A DNA stretch of 43,951 nt from DATGEP01 sp035310125 (lineage in GTDB: Bacteria; Chloroflexota; Ktedonobacteria; Ktedonobacterales; JADMIN01): NCBI GenBank assembly GCA_035310125.1, contig DATGEP010000225.1, forward strand, positions 1-43,951. Reading direction: 5' to 3'. The translations under genes and the position numbers were made by a program. The first letter of the stretch is position 1. Each line of letters begins with the position of its first letter. Positions 24,393-32,813 of the stretch are shown here, one piece after another. The notes under the pieces are model-generated. The model searched no databases. It saw only the letters and a program-made list of their open reading frames with translations, and had not been told where the DNA came from.

Positions 24393-25312
24393 GCGCAGCC
24401 ATAACCACGAGCCACGCAACCGCCGCGAAGAGTGGAGCGGCCTCGCCCAGCTTCCCTGGACTGCTACGCGGCGAGCTCTTCAAGATATCCCGTATGCGCG
24501 TCGTCTGGGTCATGCTGGCCCTCCTGATCTCGGTCATCGCGCTACCGTACCTGATCTTCTTCGCGACGGCGAGCTTGAAAGATAACTTCGCGACGCAACC
24601 TGATGTGTTTCTGTATCGCATCGTGGACGCGAACCTGTTTACGCTGCGCGTCTTCGGCGGCATCTTCTTGCTGATTCTGACGGCGCTTGTCTTCGGCACG
24701 GAGTATCAGCTCGGCACGATTCGCATTCTCCTTTCCCGTGGCGTCGGGCGGCTGCACCTGCTCGCCGCGAAGCTACTCGCCGTCATGCTGGTGGCGTTGG
24801 GGATTTTTGTCGCCGTCGTCGCGCTCGACGCTCTGCTGGACTGGGTGCTGCTGCTGAAAGACATGGGCGGCACGGCGATGCAGCAGCATATGACGTCGGC
24901 GTTCTGGACCGACACTCGCATCTACCTCCTCACCATTCTAGTCAGCATGGGCGTGACGATTCTGCTGGCGATGACAACCACCATCGTCGGGCGTGGACTG
25001 GTCTTCGGCCTGGGTCTCGCGCTGGCGTGGTTCCCGGCGGATAACATCGGCGTCGAGTTCATGCGGCTGGCCTACCGGCTGACGGGCAATACGTTCTGGA
25101 TGAACATTACCGGGACCTGGCTCGGCCCAAACTTGAACGCGATGCCCAGTGTGTCGGCGACAACGATCTACGGCCAGCATGCGTTAAGTGCATCTTTTTC
25201 GCCGCTGGTGGATGTGACGGGCGCCCACACGCTGACCGTGGCGCTAATCTACGCGGCGATCTTCGTGGCCGTCTCCGTCGTGCTGATGTGGAAGCGCGAC
25301 GTGCAGGAGTAG
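24389..25312 (+). CDS. ABC-2 type exporter permease 1
   Basis: 307 residues with six predicted membrane segments, beginning near residue 42 (VVWVMLALLISVIALPYLIFF). The conserved ABC-2 features are GTEYQLGTIRILLSRGVGRLHLLAAKL and a C-terminal YAAIFVAVSVVLMWKRDVQE. GTG at 24389 overlaps the ATPase stop (GTGA), so translation is coupled. It is clearly paralogous to the permease downstream; the two probably form a heterodimeric channel. Confidence 0.9.
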   Translation: MSAAITTSHATAAKSGAASPSFPGLLRGELFKISRMRVVWVMLALLISVIALPYLIFFATASLKDNFATQPDVFLYRIVDANLFTLRVFGGIFLLILTALVFGTEYQLGTIRILLSRGVGRLHLLAAKLLAVMLVALGIFVAVVALDALLDWVLLLKDMGGTAMQQHMTSAFWTDTRIYLLTILVSMGVTILLAMTTTIVGRGLVFGLGLALAWFPADNIGVEFMRLAYRLTGNTFWMNITGTWLGPNLNAMPSVSATTIYGQHALSASFSPLVDVTGAHTLTVALIYAAIFVAVSVVLMWKRDVQE

Positions 25313-25495
25313 CCATTCTTGCTTTCCCTTCTCCGCATCGAGGGAAAGAGAGCCGGTACGTGCTGGCGAAACGCCGCCGGCACCGAGCGCACATAGAAGT
25401 CACAGTAAGGTTCCTGCCGACGCTATAGGTAGGGGCGCTGCTTGCCGCGCCCGCTTCCGGGCTCGACAGTCGCTTCAGAGAAAGCAAGACACCTC

Positions 25496-26425
25496 GTGAA
25501 TCCTTCCATCACACTCGCGCGGGGCACGGTGCGTGCTGCGCGCGGCGCGCGGCCCAGCTTCGTGGGCATCGTGCGCGGTGAGCTATTCAAGGTTGGTCGT
25601 CAGCGGGCAACGTGGCTGATGGCGGCGCTACTCATCGCCATCCTCTGCCTGCCGTATCTCTTCGCGAGCGCCATCCCTGACCTCAAGACGCAGATCGTCC
25701 AGACCCCCCTCGATACGCTCTATGCGTTCATGGGCACGAGCCTCATGATCCTGCGTATCTTTTCCGGGCTGTTCCTGATACTCGTCACGTCGCGGCTCAT
25801 CGGCATGGAGTACTCAGGTGGCACGATCCGCATCCTACTGGCGCGCGGCGTCGGGCGCTTACAGCTTCTCGCCGCCAAGCTGGTGACCCTGGCGCTCGTC
25901 GCGTTGGGAATCCTGGTGGGCGGCATCGTACTCGACACGCTGGTCTCGCTATTGTTGCTGCGAGGTGTCGCAGGCAATCTCGACATCCTCAAGTCGCTCG
26001 ATGCGAGCTTCTGGGCCGATACAGGCGTCTACATCGAGACGGTGATGCTGAGCATGGCGCTGACCATCCTGATGGCGGCGGCGGTGACGGTGGTGACGCG
26101 GTCGCTGGCCGGTGGCTTGGCTGCAAGTATGAGCTGGTTTCCCGCCGACAACATCGGCACGATCTTCTTCCTGCTCGGCTTCCGCTTGACGAACAACACC
26201 TTCTGGACCCTCATTACAGGTGACTTCCTGGGGCCGAACATCAATGTCATGCCAGTGGCAGTGTTGCCGCAGCGCGCCGCTAGCGCCGCTACACCAAGCC
26301 AAGCGCTGGCGACGCCGCTCGTGCCAGTCTCCGGCGGCCATACGCTGCTGGTCTGTGGGCTGTACGCGGCGCTATTTCTGGGGACGATGATCGTGCTGAT
26401 ATGGAAGCGCGACGTGCAAGAGTAG
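25496..26425 (+). CDS. ABC-2 type exporter permease 2 (paralogue of permease 1)
   Basis: 309 residues with the same six-segment layout as the preceding permease: SFVGIVRGELFKVGRQRATWLM at the start, GMEYSGGTIRILLARGVGRLQLLAAKL in the middle and the same LIWKRDVQE ending. It arose by tandem duplication. GTG 25496 is chosen because it aligns the N-terminus with that of permease 1; the open frame starts at TTG 25442. The ribosome-binding site is weak. The 183-base gap to permease 1 shows no clear promoter. Confidence 0.85.
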   Translation: MNPSITLARGTVRAARGARPSFVGIVRGELFKVGRQRATWLMAALLIAILCLPYLFASAIPDLKTQIVQTPLDTLYAFMGTSLMILRIFSGLFLILVTSRLIGMEYSGGTIRILLARGVGRLQLLAAKLVTLALVALGILVGGIVLDTLVSLLLLRGVAGNLDILKSLDASFWADTGVYIETVMLSMALTILMAAAVTVVTRSLAGGLAASMSWFPADNIGTIFFLLGFRLTNNTFWTLITGDFLGPNINVMPVAVLPQRAASAATPSQALATPLVPVSGGHTLLVCGLYAALFLGTMIVLIWKRDVQE

Positions 26426-26474
26426 CCGCTCACCTGGAGCAAGGATGCTTCCAGGATCGGCCAGGTAGCGGAGA

Positions 26475-26912
26475 ATGGGGAACATGGTGCGGACGAAGCA
26501 TCCCATCTTTTTCTCGAGCGTGCTGGGAGTTGTCCTGTCCAACTACATCGCGCAGATTCCCTACTATCTCTACCTGTATTACTTCCCCCATCGGGCCGCG
26601 CCGGCATTCGCCGGCTCGCTCCTTCTCATAGCGACGCTCCTGTGGTTTTTGGCTGGGTATATCTGGCTGGCGCGAGGCAGCCGCGCCGGCTACTGGCTGT
26701 TGCTGTCGTTCCTTATCACCGAGGTGGGCTTTTACCTGCACAACATGGTCATTCAGGTGACGCATGGTTTCGCACCGTTCTTTCACCTCCAGAGTCACGA
26801 TCCTCTTCTCTTCGTCGTTTTCGCCATCGGCTACCTCAATTTCCTGGCGGGCGCATACTTCATCTATTTCCTTCTGCGACACCGGAGCGCTCAGTTTGCC
26901 AGGGTTGGCTGA
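26475..26912 (+). CDS. Four-helix membrane protein, unknown function
   Basis: 145 residues with four hydrophobic segments, about 10-32, 44-64, 71-90 and 110-135. Tyr-rich loops (YYLYLYYFPH) and a conserved-looking GYWLLLSFLITEVGFYLHNM stretch are notable. No family is recognised. ATG 26475 and ATG 26484 are both possible; GGAG lies too close to the first and about 10 bases from the second. It follows the second ABC permease by 50 bases and may be co-transcribed with the exporter. Confidence 0.65.
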   Translation: MGNMVRTKHPIFFSSVLGVVLSNYIAQIPYYLYLYYFPHRAAPAFAGSLLLIATLLWFLAGYIWLARGSRAGYWLLLSFLITEVGFYLHNMVIQVTHGFAPFFHLQSHDPLLFVVFAIGYLNFLAGAYFIYFLLRHRSAQFARVG

Positions 26913-27002
26913 AAGCTAGCCCGGGTGAGCCGGCGACTCGCGTGTCATCCTGAAAGGTCCGCCGTTCACCGGCGTGCGCCGGCCCCACCGCAAGCGCGAA
27001 CA

Positions 27003-27011
27003 TGGTATCAT
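27003..27011 (+). promoter_or_regulatory. Extended -10 promoter of the LacI-GH1 fusion gene
   Basis: TGGTATCAT: an extended -10 (TATCAT at 27006-27011) with no clear -35, some 80 bases before the ATG at 27092. Confidence 0.5.
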
Positions 27012-27034
27012 CGGAACAAGGCGCCGACATGTGC

Positions 27035-27060
27035 GCAGCTCACTAGTGGGAGCGGCTGCA
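27035..27060. promoter_or_regulatory. Candidate LacI-type operator in front of the fusion gene
   Basis: The stretch holds the palindrome CACTAGTG (27041-27048) inside the imperfect dyad CTCACTAGTGGG. Overlapping it is TGGGAGCG (27047-27054), equal to the left half of the CebR/BglR-type operator TGGGAGCGCTCCCA; the right half is poorly matched. It lies between the -10 and the start codon, where a repressor would block transcription. Confidence 0.35.
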
Positions 27061-27091
27061 TCAAAGGTGCGACCAACCGCTCGGGGAACCG

Positions 27092-28684
27092 ATGAATCCA
27101 ACACGCGACGCGGGCACGGAACCGGCGAACAATCGGCGCATCACTATCGCTGATCTCGCTAGACTGGCGGGCGTCTCAAAGGCGACGATCTCTCGTGTGC
27201 TCACTGGCAGGCCCGACGTTGACGACGAGACGCGGCGCCGCATTCTCGCGCTGATCGCCAGCACCGGCTATTCACCGCATCCCGCGGCACGGGCGCTGGC
27301 GCAGCGCACCCCGGCGCACGTACTGCGCACCACCGCGCGCTTTCCCGCGGATTTCCTCTGGGGAGTGGGCACCTCAGCCTACCAGATCGAAGGAGCCGTC
27401 CAGGAAGACGGACGCGGGCCATCCATCTGGGATGAGTTCGCACAACTGCCCGGCGCCATCGCTCGCGGCGAGACGGCGGAGGTCGCGACTGACCACTATC
27501 ACCGCTGGCGGGACGATGTGGCGCTGCTGGCGCGACTTGGCGTGCCAGCCTACCGCTTCTCGGTGGCGTGGCCCCGCGTGTTCCCTCTGGGTACCGGCGC
27601 TATTAACCCTCCTGGCCTGGACTTCTACGACCGGCTGGTAGATGCGCTGCTGGAGCGCGATATCACCCCCCTGGTGACGCTCTATCACTGGGATCTGCCG
27701 GCGGCGCTGCAACGTGAGGGGGGATGGCTCAATCGGCGGACCGCCCTCGCCTTTGCCGACTACGCCGAGGTGGTCGCACGGCGGCTGGCGGATCGAGTCC
27801 AGTGGTGGATTACGCACAATGAGCCGGGAGTGGTCGCTTCCTTGGGATACGGCCAGGGCCTGCACGCGCCAGGAATTGCAGATCCGCAGGCAGCCGTCGT
27901 TGCTGGACATCACCTCCTCCTCTCGCATGGATTGGCTGTTGAGCGGTTGCGGGCATGTCTCGCACCGAGTGCGCGTGTAGGTATCGCGCTGAATCTTAGC
28001 CCCATCTACGCTGCCGACGATCTGCTTGAGACAAGGGAACAGGTCCAGGCGATAGACACAACAGTCAATCATTGGTTCCTGCGACCGCTGTTTAAGGGTG
28101 ACTATCCTGAGACACTGTTCCCCCTTCTGGGCACCATGCCGCCGCCCGTTGTTGCGGGCGATATGAAAGTCATCGCTGCTCCGCTAGACTTTCTCGGCGT
28201 CAACTACTACGCGCGCCAGCTCATCCAGACTCCAGTGCGCCCGCCGACGAGCAGGGTGGCGCTCCACCCACGGCAGGTGGTGCCGGTACCGGGAGCAAGC
28301 TACACAGAAACGGGCTGGGAAGTTTATCCCACGGGACTTGCTGATGTGCTCTCACTGGTCCACGCTACATACCACCCTCCCGCTTTGATCGTCACGGAGA
28401 ACGGCGCGGCCTTCAGTGAAGCCAGCGAGGCCGCGGGCGACATTCACGATGACCAGCGAATCGCCTACCTACAGAGCCACATCGAGTCGCTGGCCCGCGC
28501 ACGCCACAGCGGCCTGCCAATCCAGGGCTACTTCGTCTGGACGCTGCTGGATAACTTCGAGTGGACGGAGGGATATCACCCGCGTTTCGGGTTGGTTGCC
28601 GTAGATCGCCAAACACTGGAGCGGCGCGTGAAGGCGAGCGGCTGGTGGTACGCCGCCTTTCTGCGCGATCAGCATGCTCCGTAA
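27092..28684 (+). CDS. LacI-type DNA-binding headpiece fused to GH1 beta-glycosidase
   Basis: 530 residues. Residues 17-73 are a complete LacI headpiece: ITIADLARLAGVSKATISRVL, then DDETRRRILALIASTGYSP and the hinge-helix AARALAQRT. From residue 84 (FPADFLWGVGTSAYQIEGA) to the end is a full-length GH1 (beta/alpha)8 barrel. It retains the acid/base Glu244 (THNEP), the nucleophile Glu436 (VTENG), FLGVNYY and the GYFVWTLLDNFEW aglycone-side motif. The normal periplasmic-binding-type sensor domain of LacI regulators is absent. One uninterrupted frame starts at ATG 27092 with GGGGAA upstream. By inference it is a cytoplasmic beta-glucosidase that binds DNA, perhaps sensing substrate through its active site. 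No transporter gene adjoins it. Confidence 0.92.
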   Translation: MNPTRDAGTEPANNRRITIADLARLAGVSKATISRVLTGRPDVDDETRRRILALIASTGYSPHPAARALAQRTPAHVLRTTARFPADFLWGVGTSAYQIEGAVQEDGRGPSIWDEFAQLPGAIARGETAEVATDHYHRWRDDVALLARLGVPAYRFSVAWPRVFPLGTGAINPPGLDFYDRLVDALLERDITPLVTLYHWDLPAALQREGGWLNRRTALAFADYAEVVARRLADRVQWWITHNEPGVVASLGYGQGLHAPGIADPQAAVVAGHHLLLSHGLAVERLRACLAPSARVGIALNLSPIYAADDLLETREQVQAIDTTVNHWFLRPLFKGDYPETLFPLLGTMPPPVVAGDMKVIAAPLDFLGVNYYARQLIQTPVRPPTSRVALHPRQVVPVPGASYTETGWEVYPTGLADVLSLVHATYHPPALIVTENGAAFSEASEAAGDIHDDQRIAYLQSHIESLARARHSGLPIQGYFVWTLLDNFEWTEGYHPRFGLVAVDRQTLERRVKASGWWYAAFLRDQHAP

Positions 28685-28810
28685 CCAAAAGCGGACGTCG
28701 TGCGTGGTACAGTGGTAGAGACGTGCGCAGCGTGTGCGCGCAGCTGCGAGCAGCAGGTGGATCGAGCGCTAACAGACGGAGAGCGATCCGAGGTTGCCGC
28801 GTGGGGTAGG

Positions 28811-30634
28811 ATGTACAGTATGGAACAAGCAGGTAACACCGTGACGACGTTGGCTCTCCGGACGAGGCAACCCGGTGTACTACGTGTGAAGCGCACGCTT
28901 CGCTCACTCTCGGCTCTTAGTCTTGTCGTCGTGCTCGCGACTGTTCTGCTCAGCGCGTGTGACCCCAGCGCGCACGATGCCGCGCAAAAGAACAAGGCGC
29001 GACTCGACCACGAGGTTCAGACGGCCCGCACGACCTACCTTGTTCCCGAATCGCTGCTGCAACCCATCGAGACACAGGAAAGCAAGCTTGCCGCCGGGAC
29101 AGCAGGTGGAACCGACGCGGGCTACCAATCGGCGGATGCGGGCTATACGCGGCTCTACAATACCGTGCTCGCGCTGGAGCGGATGACGCCCGCGCAGGCT
29201 CGCGCCCAGACATCCACTGATCTCCAGCAGCTCGAAGACGCTATCACGAGCGTCCAGAAGCAGGGCTTCGTGGAGGTCGCGCAGTATTCGCCGCGACTAC
29301 AACAAGCACAGCAACAATTCGCCGCCGCCGCGACAACCAAAGAGTACTTTCAAGTTGACCGCTTCGTGCAAGAGCAGCTTACTGCAGTCAACGACATCAA
29401 TCCGGTGTATCAGCAACTCCAGGCGCTGAATGCAATGGTAAGCGCCCACGACGCGGCGCTCGGAATCGCCAGCGCGGGACCGCAGCCGTTACAGTGTGCG
29501 CTCGGCGCGAACGATTACTTTTGGACGCCGGATCCTACCGTGAACGTCACCCAGGCGTCGGCGCCTATCTACGAGTACCAGCAGTGGCCGGCGCAGGATC
29601 TCAGTCTCTTCCGCGCGGCTGGCTCCACGGCAGAGTACGAGGCGTTGACATCGCTGATGCGGGCGCAGACGACGCAGCTCACGGCGGACGCCAGCGCGAT
29701 GCTGCCAACACAGGCGGCGACGCTGCTGCAGACGTTCCAGACCAACGTACTAACGTACCAGCAGGACGGCGGGAAGGATACGCACTACCAGCAGCAGGCG
29801 ACGCAGGACGCGCAGACCCTCTCTTCCGCGCGGACGCTTGCTGATTACACGGCATTCGTCAAGACGATGCAACAGCAAACGCAAGCGATGGCGCTGCCGC
29901 TGATCAAGCTCCAGACGGCGCACGATCTGGCGACACTCAGCCAGCTTGTGGCCAAGGGCCAGGCGATCAAGACGATTGACCCGGCGAACGGCATCGGCTA
30001 CCCCGACGCTTACGAGTACGCGAGCCAGAGCATCGGCATCGGCGATGCGCAGCAGCGGCTTCAGAACGCGCAAACGCTCTCGGACTACCAGGCGGTGGAC
30101 CAGGAGATACAGATGTTCATAGCGAACATCCAGGCTATGCTGCAAAATCTCAACGACAAGACACCCGCTACGTCGCCGCACGCCACGGATCTGTCGCTGC
30201 TCCAGCACTATGGCATTACCCCTGACAATGTGATCGTCGTCTCGCTGCGCGAGCAAGAGGCGCGCATGTACTCCAACGGCAAGCTGGTTAAAGCGTTCCA
30301 GGTGACGTCGGGCAATCCTGACCTGCCATCGCCTCCGGGCATACACTGCGTGCAGGTGAAGATGCAGAATTACGACGACATCTCGCCCTTCCCGCCAAGC
30401 TCGCCGTACTACTACAAACCTACCCACATCAATTTCGGCATGGTCTACTCCGATTACGGCTTCATCCTGCACGACGCCTGGTGGCGCTCCTGGTTCGGCA
30501 AGTACTCGAACCTGCCGCACTACGACCCCATCTCGTTCAACAACGGCTCCCACGGCTGCGTCAACTTCCCGCTGAGCGACATGGGCTGGCTGTACAACTG
30601 GTCGCAGGTGGGCACTCCGGTGATCCTGTACTGA
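28811..30634 (+). CDS. Lipoprotein L,D-transpeptidase (YkuD domain)
   Basis: About 607 residues. A signal peptide with lipobox LSAC (LVVVLATVLLSAC) anchors it outside the membrane. A long helical, Gln/Ala/Thr-rich region follows. The C-terminal 130 residues are a YkuD domain: VSLREQEARMYSNGKLVKAFQVTSG, LHDAWWRSWFG and the catalytic SHGCVNFP (Cys about residue 583). Such enzymes form 3-3 peptidoglycan cross-links or attach proteins to the wall. ATG 28811 and ATG 28820 are near-equal start choices. The open frame begins at 28700 but its first 37 residues are Cys-rich and not signal-like. Confidence 0.87.
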   Translation: MYSMEQAGNTVTTLALRTRQPGVLRVKRTLRSLSALSLVVVLATVLLSACDPSAHDAAQKNKARLDHEVQTARTTYLVPESLLQPIETQESKLAAGTAGGTDAGYQSADAGYTRLYNTVLALERMTPAQARAQTSTDLQQLEDAITSVQKQGFVEVAQYSPRLQQAQQQFAAAATTKEYFQVDRFVQEQLTAVNDINPVYQQLQALNAMVSAHDAALGIASAGPQPLQCALGANDYFWTPDPTVNVTQASAPIYEYQQWPAQDLSLFRAAGSTAEYEALTSLMRAQTTQLTADASAMLPTQAATLLQTFQTNVLTYQQDGGKDTHYQQQATQDAQTLSSARTLADYTAFVKTMQQQTQAMALPLIKLQTAHDLATLSQLVAKGQAIKTIDPANGIGYPDAYEYASQSIGIGDAQQRLQNAQTLSDYQAVDQEIQMFIANIQAMLQNLNDKTPATSPHATDLSLLQHYGITPDNVIVVSLREQEARMYSNGKLVKAFQVTSGNPDLPSPPGIHCVQVKMQNYDDISPFPPSSPYYYKPTHINFGMVYSDYGFILHDAWWRSWFGKYSNLPHYDPISFNNGSHGCVNFPLSDMGWLYNWSQVGTPVILY

Positions 30635-30648
30635 TCGCCTGATCCGCC

Positions 30649-30672
30649 AGCGGAGCGCCGGGGCGCTCCGCT
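30649..30672. terminator. 11-bp perfect hairpin between convergent genes
   Basis: AGCGGAGCGCC (30649-30659) and GGCGCTCCGCT (30662-30672) form a perfect 11-bp inverted repeat with a 2-base centre. It sits in the 45-base gap between the L,D-transpeptidase (+) and the M20 peptidase (minus). Position and stability suggest a bidirectional terminator, though no T run flanks it. Confidence 0.6.
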
Positions 30673-30679
30673 CGGGCGC

Positions 30680-31855
30680 CTACTTCCCATAACGCAGCAT
30701 GAGCAACGCAAGCAGCGCCGTGCGCGGCACGATACTGGAGACGCGCACGTGCTCCTCGTCCGCGTTGTGGGCGCTGCCGCCTATAGGGCCGAGTCCATCG
30801 AGCGCGGGCAATCCTTCACCAGTGAGAAGATTCGCGTAGGAGACGCCGCCCGTCGCGCAATCAGAGAGATCGAAGTCCAGCTCGCGAGCGCAGGCCCGGG
30901 CTTGAGACGCCAGGGCAGCAATCTCTGGCGAGCGCGCCATCGGCGGGAGATGCCAGCCGCCAGTGAGCGTGGTCCGCGCGCCAGGAACATAGGGCGTCGC
31001 GGCGATCTGCTCGATGGCCGCTGCGACCGGCTCCATATCATCCGCGCGCGCCACCCGCACGTCAATTTCGGCCCGCGCCATCGCAGCCACCACATTTGGC
31101 GCAGTGCCACCCATGAAGGTGCCTACGTTCACCGTCACACCGGGGCGCATGCCGTTGAGCAGGTGCAGCGCCACCACCTGCTGCGCCAGCGCCAGCACCG
31201 CACTGGCTCCCTTGTGCGGCTCCACGCCCGCGTGCGCCGCCCGCCCGGCAACCTCTAGAACCCACGCGCCGATGCCTTTGCGAGCCGATACAATGTCGCC
31301 GCTGGCCCGGCCCGCTTCCAGCACGAGCGCCACATCATGCTCCCGCGCCAGCTCGCGTAGCAGCGCCGTCGAGGCGCGCATCCCCGCGACCTCTTCATCT
31401 CCACCGCAGGCAAGGGTGATCTTCCCAATGTTCTCCATCAATCCACATGTTTCGAGCGCCTCCATCGCGTAGAGCGCGGAAAGCAGCCCGCTTTTGTTGT
31501 CGGCGCTGCCGGGCGCGAAGAGCCGATCTCCTTCGCGCCGCACGGGATGCGTCGCCGCCGTGCCGGTGGGATAGACGGTATCCAGGTGTGCCGCCAGCAA
31601 GAAGCGTGTGCCGTCGGGCGCGCCACCGGGCAGCGTGATTCCCAGCCCGTCTCCACCTGTGGCGTTGGGGTAGCCTCGCACACTCCAGCCGCGAGCGCTG
31701 GCCCATGCCCGCACCCACGCGCCTGCTTCATCCACACCGTGCTTGCTCGATGTTGGGCATTCGATGGCGCAGAGGCTGGCGAGCTCGTCGAGATACGTTT
31801 CCAGGCGCGGCGCCAGGTACGCGGTCAGTCGCTCAGCATCAGGCGTTGTGGGCAT
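30680..31855 (-). CDS. M20 family metallopeptidase (carboxypeptidase G2-like)
   Basis: 391 residues. Dinuclear zinc site residues are visible: His90 and Asp92 in AAHLDTVYP, bridging Asp119 in GSADNKSG, and Glu154/Glu155 in CGGDEEVAG. A dimerisation domain follows (GRAAHAGVEPHKGASAV). Overall it resembles glutamate carboxypeptidase (CPG2) and related amidohydrolases; no signal peptide. ATG 31855 is preferred because GAGGAG lies six bases upstream, while the in-frame ATG at 31861 abuts it. The TetR gene ends about 18 bases upstream, forming a two-gene operon. Substrate unknown (N-acyl amino acid or dipeptide). Confidence 0.88.
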   Translation of the reverse strand: MPTTPDAERLTAYLAPRLETYLDELASLCAIECPTSSKHGVDEAGAWVRAWASARGWSVRGYPNATGGDGLGITLPGGAPDGTRFLLAAHLDTVYPTGTAATHPVRREGDRLFAPGSADNKSGLLSALYAMEALETCGLMENIGKITLACGGDEEVAGMRASTALLRELAREHDVALVLEAGRASGDIVSARKGIGAWVLEVAGRAAHAGVEPHKGASAVLALAQQVVALHLLNGMRPGVTVNVGTFMGGTAPNVVAAMARAEIDVRVARADDMEPVAAAIEQIAATPYVPGARTTLTGGWHLPPMARSPEIAALASQARACARELDFDLSDCATGGVSYANLLTGEGLPALDGLGPIGGSAHNADEEHVRVSSIVPRTALLALLMLRYGK

Positions 31856-31873
31856 AGTCATCTCCTCATCATG

Positions 31874-32449
31874 CTACCGGTCCTGTTGGGGAGCGAACGC
31901 CACCGCGCGAGTCGGGCGCACGATAAGCTCGCTATAGATGGTCCCCATGCGCTCCGGAGTGTATGGCATATCGTGATCGAGCCACCAGGCGATAAGCGCG
32001 ATTGACGACGCCACCAGATGATAGGCGGCGATCTCCATCGGCACGGCGCTTCCTGGCCGAGGTCGGTTGTCCTCCAGCACGCCACGTGTGCCAGTCTCCT
32101 GCGTGCGCCGCACCAGCTCCGCCGATCCCCGGCTGCTCAGCAGCACACGGCAGACCTCGCTATGTTCGCCTACGTAGCGGAAGATGAGCGTGCCGTCCGA
32201 GGCAGGGTCGGCACCGGACGCTGTTGGCCGCAGCAAGGCCATCAGCTCGCCGAGCACGACATCCAGCACGTCAAGCAGCAAAGCATCCTTGTCGTGATAA
32301 TGACGAAAGAATGTCGCGTAGCCGATGTCGGCACGCTCGGTGATGTCGCGAATCGTAACGGCCTCGTAGCCCTTCTCCAGCGTCAGCGCGATCAGCGCCT
32401 TCGCCAGCAGGTTTTGCGTCCGCTTGACTCGCCGGTCCTGGATCTCCAT
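31874..32449 (-). CDS. TetR family transcriptional regulator of the M20 peptidase operon
   Basis: 191 residues. A TetR-type DNA-binding domain spans about 8-58: RTQNLLAKALIALTLEKGYEAVTIRDITERADIG then ATFFRHYHDKDALL. The C-terminal domain is helical, of TetR_C type. ATG 32449 is preferred over the frame start at 32491 because the DNA-binding domain begins right after it. It precedes the peptidase on the same strand and so likely controls it and itself. Confidence 0.86.
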   Translation of the reverse strand: MEIQDRRVKRTQNLLAKALIALTLEKGYEAVTIRDITERADIGYATFFRHYHDKDALLLDVLDVVLGELMALLRPTASGADPASDGTLIFRYVGEHSEVCRVLLSSRGSAELVRRTQETGTRGVLEDNRPRPGSAVPMEIAAYHLVASSIALIAWWLDHDMPYTPERMGTIYSELIVRPTRAVAFAPQQDR

Positions 32450-32813
32450 CTCGTCTTCCACATGGCACAAAATGACAATGCCGGCAAACAAGAAAAGTGC
32501 CTGCCACCCATTTTATCATGGACATGTGCGCGCACCCTGGCGCTGAACGCATCGCCGGTACCCCCGGATGCCCTACGCGCCATTCAGGAGAGGGTCTTCC
32601 CTTGAAAAACTGCACAATTGCTTACAAGGGAAAACCTCACCCAGATGTCAATCCCAGAAGAGTGCTCGGATTGACACACATGTGGTGTGTTGCCGGAGCT
32701 CGCGGATGTAGGATATGGCTGGCTTGCCGTTGAGCGTAAGCTCACCGACGGCGACGGATCCGTTGTGTTCAATCTCCTTGCGCGCGGTCTAATTGTCCAA
32801 CCACGAGCCGAAT
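32450..32813. promoter_or_regulatory. Region upstream of the TetR/M20 operon with two inverted repeats
   Basis: 364 bases without a convincing gene. The first repeat is TTCCCTTG (32597-32604) with CAAGGGAA (32625-32632), a perfect 8-bp dyad with a 20-base interval. The second is ACACAC (32674-32679) with GTGTGT (32685-32690) around ATGTG. These may be operators of the TetR regulator or the 3' structure of the nitrilase-like transcript entering from the right. No T-run terminator is visible. Confidence 0.45.

Noticed and set aside
32671..32699. Promoter at the TTGACA near 32671
   Set aside because: No acceptable -10 lies 16-18 bases downstream, and no gene follows on that strand.
32497..32733. 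78-residue + strand frame
   Set aside because: No ribosome-binding site, no domain, and it spans inverted repeats in a likely regulatory region.
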